Below are positions 6,241-8,069 of a stretch of DNA of 8,069 bases, in pieces. The notes beneath the pieces are model-generated. The model worked only from the letters and a program-made list of their open reading frames with translations, was not told the DNA's origin and did no database searches. Numbering within the stretch: position 1 is the stretch's first letter; each line of letters starts with the position of its first letter. The position numbers were made by a program, and so were the translations under genes. Source of the stretch: Candidatus Mesolinea sp. UBA5823 (lineage in GTDB: Bacteria; Chloroflexota; Anaerolineae; Anaerolineales; Anaerolineaceae); contig DICP01000002.1 of assembly GCA_002417685.1 (NCBI GenBank), forward strand, positions 5,270-13,338, written 5' to 3'.

Positions 6241-7467
6241 ATGGATTTCGAGTCGCTCAGCGAGAAGCTGCGCCGAATGGGCGTACAAATTGGCATACAA
6301 AAGCCGTTAGAGACTTCCAGGCAGGCACGCAAGCCGATTGAAACGGTTGTCCCTGGGCGTGAATACCAGACCAACTTTGGCAGTCTATTCTCCTTGGGGC
6401 ATTCCTACCCGCAAGATTATCTGCATGGCAGGCAGCCCGTTCTCCCCCAGCATTCGATTTACGGATTAGCCCGCTGGTCGCGCGTCCCAGAATTAGAACA
6501 AAAAAACCTCGATCAATTTATCTTTTTGGACACTGAAACTACCGGTCTTTCCGGAGGTACCGGCACGATGGCGTTTATGGTCGGAGTGGCTCGTTTCCGC
6601 AGAGAATCTTTAGCTATGGAGCAATTCTTTCTGCGCAGCCCTGCTGAGGAAGCTGCCTTGCTGGCTGGCTTAGAAGAATTTTGTGACGGCATGGCAGCAG
6701 TGGTAACCTACAACGGTAAGGCTTTTGATATCCCCATCCTAAACACACGTTACATCCTACAGGGTTTCACCAGCCCTTTTGAGGATCTGCCACACTTGGA
6801 CCTGCTGCACCTCACCCGCCGAATCTGGCGGGCGCGTTTGGAGCAATGTAACCTCGGCAACATCGAACGGCAAATCTTGCAGCTCCAGCGGGATGGAGAT
6901 GAAGTCCCAGGTTATTTGGTACCAGAATACTATGCGCAATACTTGCGCGATGGAAATGCTGAGCCCTTGCGCGGAATTTTCTACCATAACGAACAAGATG
7001 TTCTAAGTCTGGCTGCTTTGTTTGCTCTATTCGCGGATATGCTCGAAGCACCCACAGCCTGGGAAACTTCCAGTTCTCAAGACCTAACAGCTTTAGGTCG
7101 TTTGCTCGAACAAATGGGCGAAGTAGACGGCGCTGTTAGCCTATATCAGAAAGGCGCGCAAGCAGCTGAATCCGCTCATACTAAGTTAGAGCCCCTCTTA
7201 CGGCAGGCTAAGCTGCATAAACGTCATGGGGATTACAACCGTGCCCTGCCGCTCTGGGAGCAGGCAGCTGCAGATGGCTCGCTGGAAGCCTTGGAAGAGT
7301 TAGCCAAATACTATGAGCACAGCACCCGCCAGCTGGAAAAGGCACTCGCTTACACTAACCAAGCGCTGAGGCTCTTGGAAACCAATCCAGATTCCATTGT
7401 GTTCTTTCGTGATTTTCTACATCGACAAAAACGCTTGGCGGCAAAACTTCAACGCCGTCAAGCGTGA
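6241..7467 (+). CDS. mrfB: MrfB (YprB)-type DEDDh exonuclease with C-terminal TPR-like repeats
   Basis: This 408-residue protein starts one base after the helicase stop codon, with a purine-rich GGAAGGG about ten bases upstream inside the helicase gene. An N-terminal segment (about 36-88) holds conserved family residues (GxEYxTNFGS, HGRQP). It leads into an RNase H-like exonuclease core: Asp97 and Glu99 in FLDTETTGLSGG, Asp163 in YNGKAFDIPIL, an internal HLDLLHLTRRIW (186-197), and His249 with Asp253 in YHNEQDVLSL. These make a DEDDh active site of the DnaQ type. The block DEVPGYLVPEYY (220-231) is typical of YprB proteins. Residues about 280-380 contain helical repeats resembling TPRs (LGRLLEQMGEVDGAVSLYQK; HKRHGDYNRALPLWEQA), likely for protein contact. 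In Bacillus subtilis MrfB is a metal-dependent exonuclease acting with MrfA in repair of mitomycin-type lesions. The tight coupling supports the same partnership here. Confidence 0.9.
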   Translation: MDFESLSEKLRRMGVQIGIQKPLETSRQARKPIETVVPGREYQTNFGSLFSLGHSYPQDYLHGRQPVLPQHSIYGLARWSRVPELEQKNLDQFIFLDTETTGLSGGTGTMAFMVGVARFRRESLAMEQFFLRSPAEEAALLAGLEEFCDGMAAVVTYNGKAFDIPILNTRYILQGFTSPFEDLPHLDLLHLTRRIWRARLEQCNLGNIERQILQLQRDGDEVPGYLVPEYYAQYLRDGNAEPLRGIFYHNEQDVLSLAALFALFADMLEAPTAWETSSSQDLTALGRLLEQMGEVDGAVSLYQKGAQAAESAHTKLEPLLRQAKLHKRHGDYNRALPLWEQAAADGSLEALEELAKYYEHSTRQLEKALAYTNQALRLLETNPDSIVFFRDFLHRQKRLAAKLQRRQA

Positions 7468-7511
7468 GCAAGTCAACGATTTGAGCCGGAATAGCTGATT
7501 GAAGCCGCCGA

Positions 7512-8069
7512 TTACGAGGCAATTTCCGGTACTTTTCCGTAGGCATAAAGCGTTGGAATAAAAACCGTAGCCCTGCCTTCTAACCAGGTTTGCATGGCTT
7601 TTTCTTTCAACTCCAAAATTTCATCAACGTGGATCAGCCCACCCAAATCATAGGCAATTATGTCCCATTCATTTTCGAAATCGCGAGCAGTGGGTTTACC
7701 CCACACCCCCGCTAAGGAGCCGCCATGGATATCCTCCAGACCTGCGTTGCGGAATAATTCTTTCAGTCTGCGGCCCATTTTGAGATCTGCACCCTGAAAA
7801 GCTAAACTGCGGTTTTGTACCTGACCAATCCGCTCAAAAACTTCCGGGTAATCTATGCGCGCTTCGTAATCTGGTTCAGCAAAAGCAATCACATATTTCC
7901 CTGGTTTGGTCACCCTTTTCATCTCATGCAAAAGAGCCAAAGGATCTTTTTGCCACATCAGCAAGTAATGACAAATGGACAAATCGAAACTGTTATTTTC
8001 AAGAGGTAGTTTTGAACCATCACCGCAAATAACCAATCCCTCCCGATTTGAAGATAAGGCATATTTGCA
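7512..8069 (-). CDS. Class I SAM-dependent methyltransferase, C-terminal part (runs off right edge)
   Basis: The frame ends with TAA at 7512-7514 and is open to the right edge, giving 185 visible residues. A TTG at 8034-8036 is in frame, but the 11 codons beyond it also fit a methyltransferase, so the true start almost certainly lies outside the window. The visible part begins just before motif II: VICGDGSKLPLENNSFDLSI matches the GDA-LPF-D-SFD pattern of Methyltransf_11-type enzymes. MKRVTKPGKYVIAFAEPDY follows, typical of the post-motif region. Motif I (GxGxG), which binds SAM, is missing only because of the window edge. The C-terminal part (LKELFRNAGLEDI, then an acidic region) probably shapes the substrate site. 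The substrate cannot be read from sequence. The gene converges on mrfB with a 44-bp gap, in which I see no clear terminator hairpin. Confidence 0.78.
   Translation of the reverse strand, partial: CKYALSSNREGLVICGDGSKLPLENNSFDLSICHYLLMWQKDPLALLHEMKRVTKPGKYVIAFAEPDYEARIDYPEVFERIGQVQNRSLAFQGADLKMGRRLKELFRNAGLEDIHGGSLAGVWGKPTARDFENEWDIIAYDLGGLIHVDEILELKEKAMQTWLEGRATVFIPTLYAYGKVPEIAS

Noticed and set aside
7468..7511. Possible bidirectional terminator between the convergent mrfB and methyltransferase genes
   Set aside because: I could not find a GC-rich stem followed by a T run on either strand in the 44-bp gap.
8034..8036. TTG at 8036 as a start of a complete 174-residue methyltransferase
   Set aside because: The frame stays open and fits the family further upstream to the window edge, and a start here would drop SAM-binding motif I.

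Overview
The window looks like bacterial chromosome from the Chloroflexota, most likely an Anaerolineae-type lineage. This placement is an inference from the proteins: the SpoIIE-type phosphatase has the sequence style I associate with that group, and the neighbouring genes fit. No rRNA or other marker gene is present to confirm it. Gene density is high and base composition is moderate throughout. I found no tRNA, rRNA, CRISPR array, insertion sequence or long repeat.

Layout. On the minus strand at the left edge (1-777) lies the N-terminal part of a secreted lipoprotein of the ExeM/NucH extracellular nuclease family; it runs off the window. A 71-bp divergent promoter region (778-848) follows, holding a perfect 14-bp palindrome. 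From 849 to 7467 six genes run in the same direction with gaps of 1 to 41 bp, so they probably form one transcription unit. They are a SpoIIE/PP2C-type phosphatase, an L-threonine 3-dehydrogenase-like extended SDR, an FmdB-type zinc ribbon protein, a 3-ketodihydrosphingosine reductase-like classical SDR, a MrfA (YprA)-type DEAD/DEAH helicase with an embedded HNH nuclease domain, and a MrfB (YprB)-type DEDDh exonuclease with a TPR-like tail. A convergent, partial SAM-dependent methyltransferase (7512-8069, minus strand) closes the window.

How the genes may work together. The last two plus-strand genes form a mrfAB-like DNA repair pair. In Bacillus subtilis, MrfA (helicase) and MrfB (exonuclease) act in a nucleotide-excision-independent repair route for mitomycin C damage. 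The copy here is notable because the helicase has acquired a complete-looking HNH domain just before its C-terminal four-cysteine MZB (DUF1998) domain. The two SDR enzymes both match families that act on 2-amino-3-oxo / 2-amino-3-hydroxy compounds, the chemistry of alpha-oxoamine synthase products (threonine/glycine cycling and sphingoid bases). This raises the possibility of a lipid-related role. The phosphatase and the zinc ribbon protein may be regulatory, but nothing in the sequence ties them to a specific partner.

The strongest candidate for something not well described is the HNH-bearing MrfA coupled to MrfB. The SDR pair comes next.
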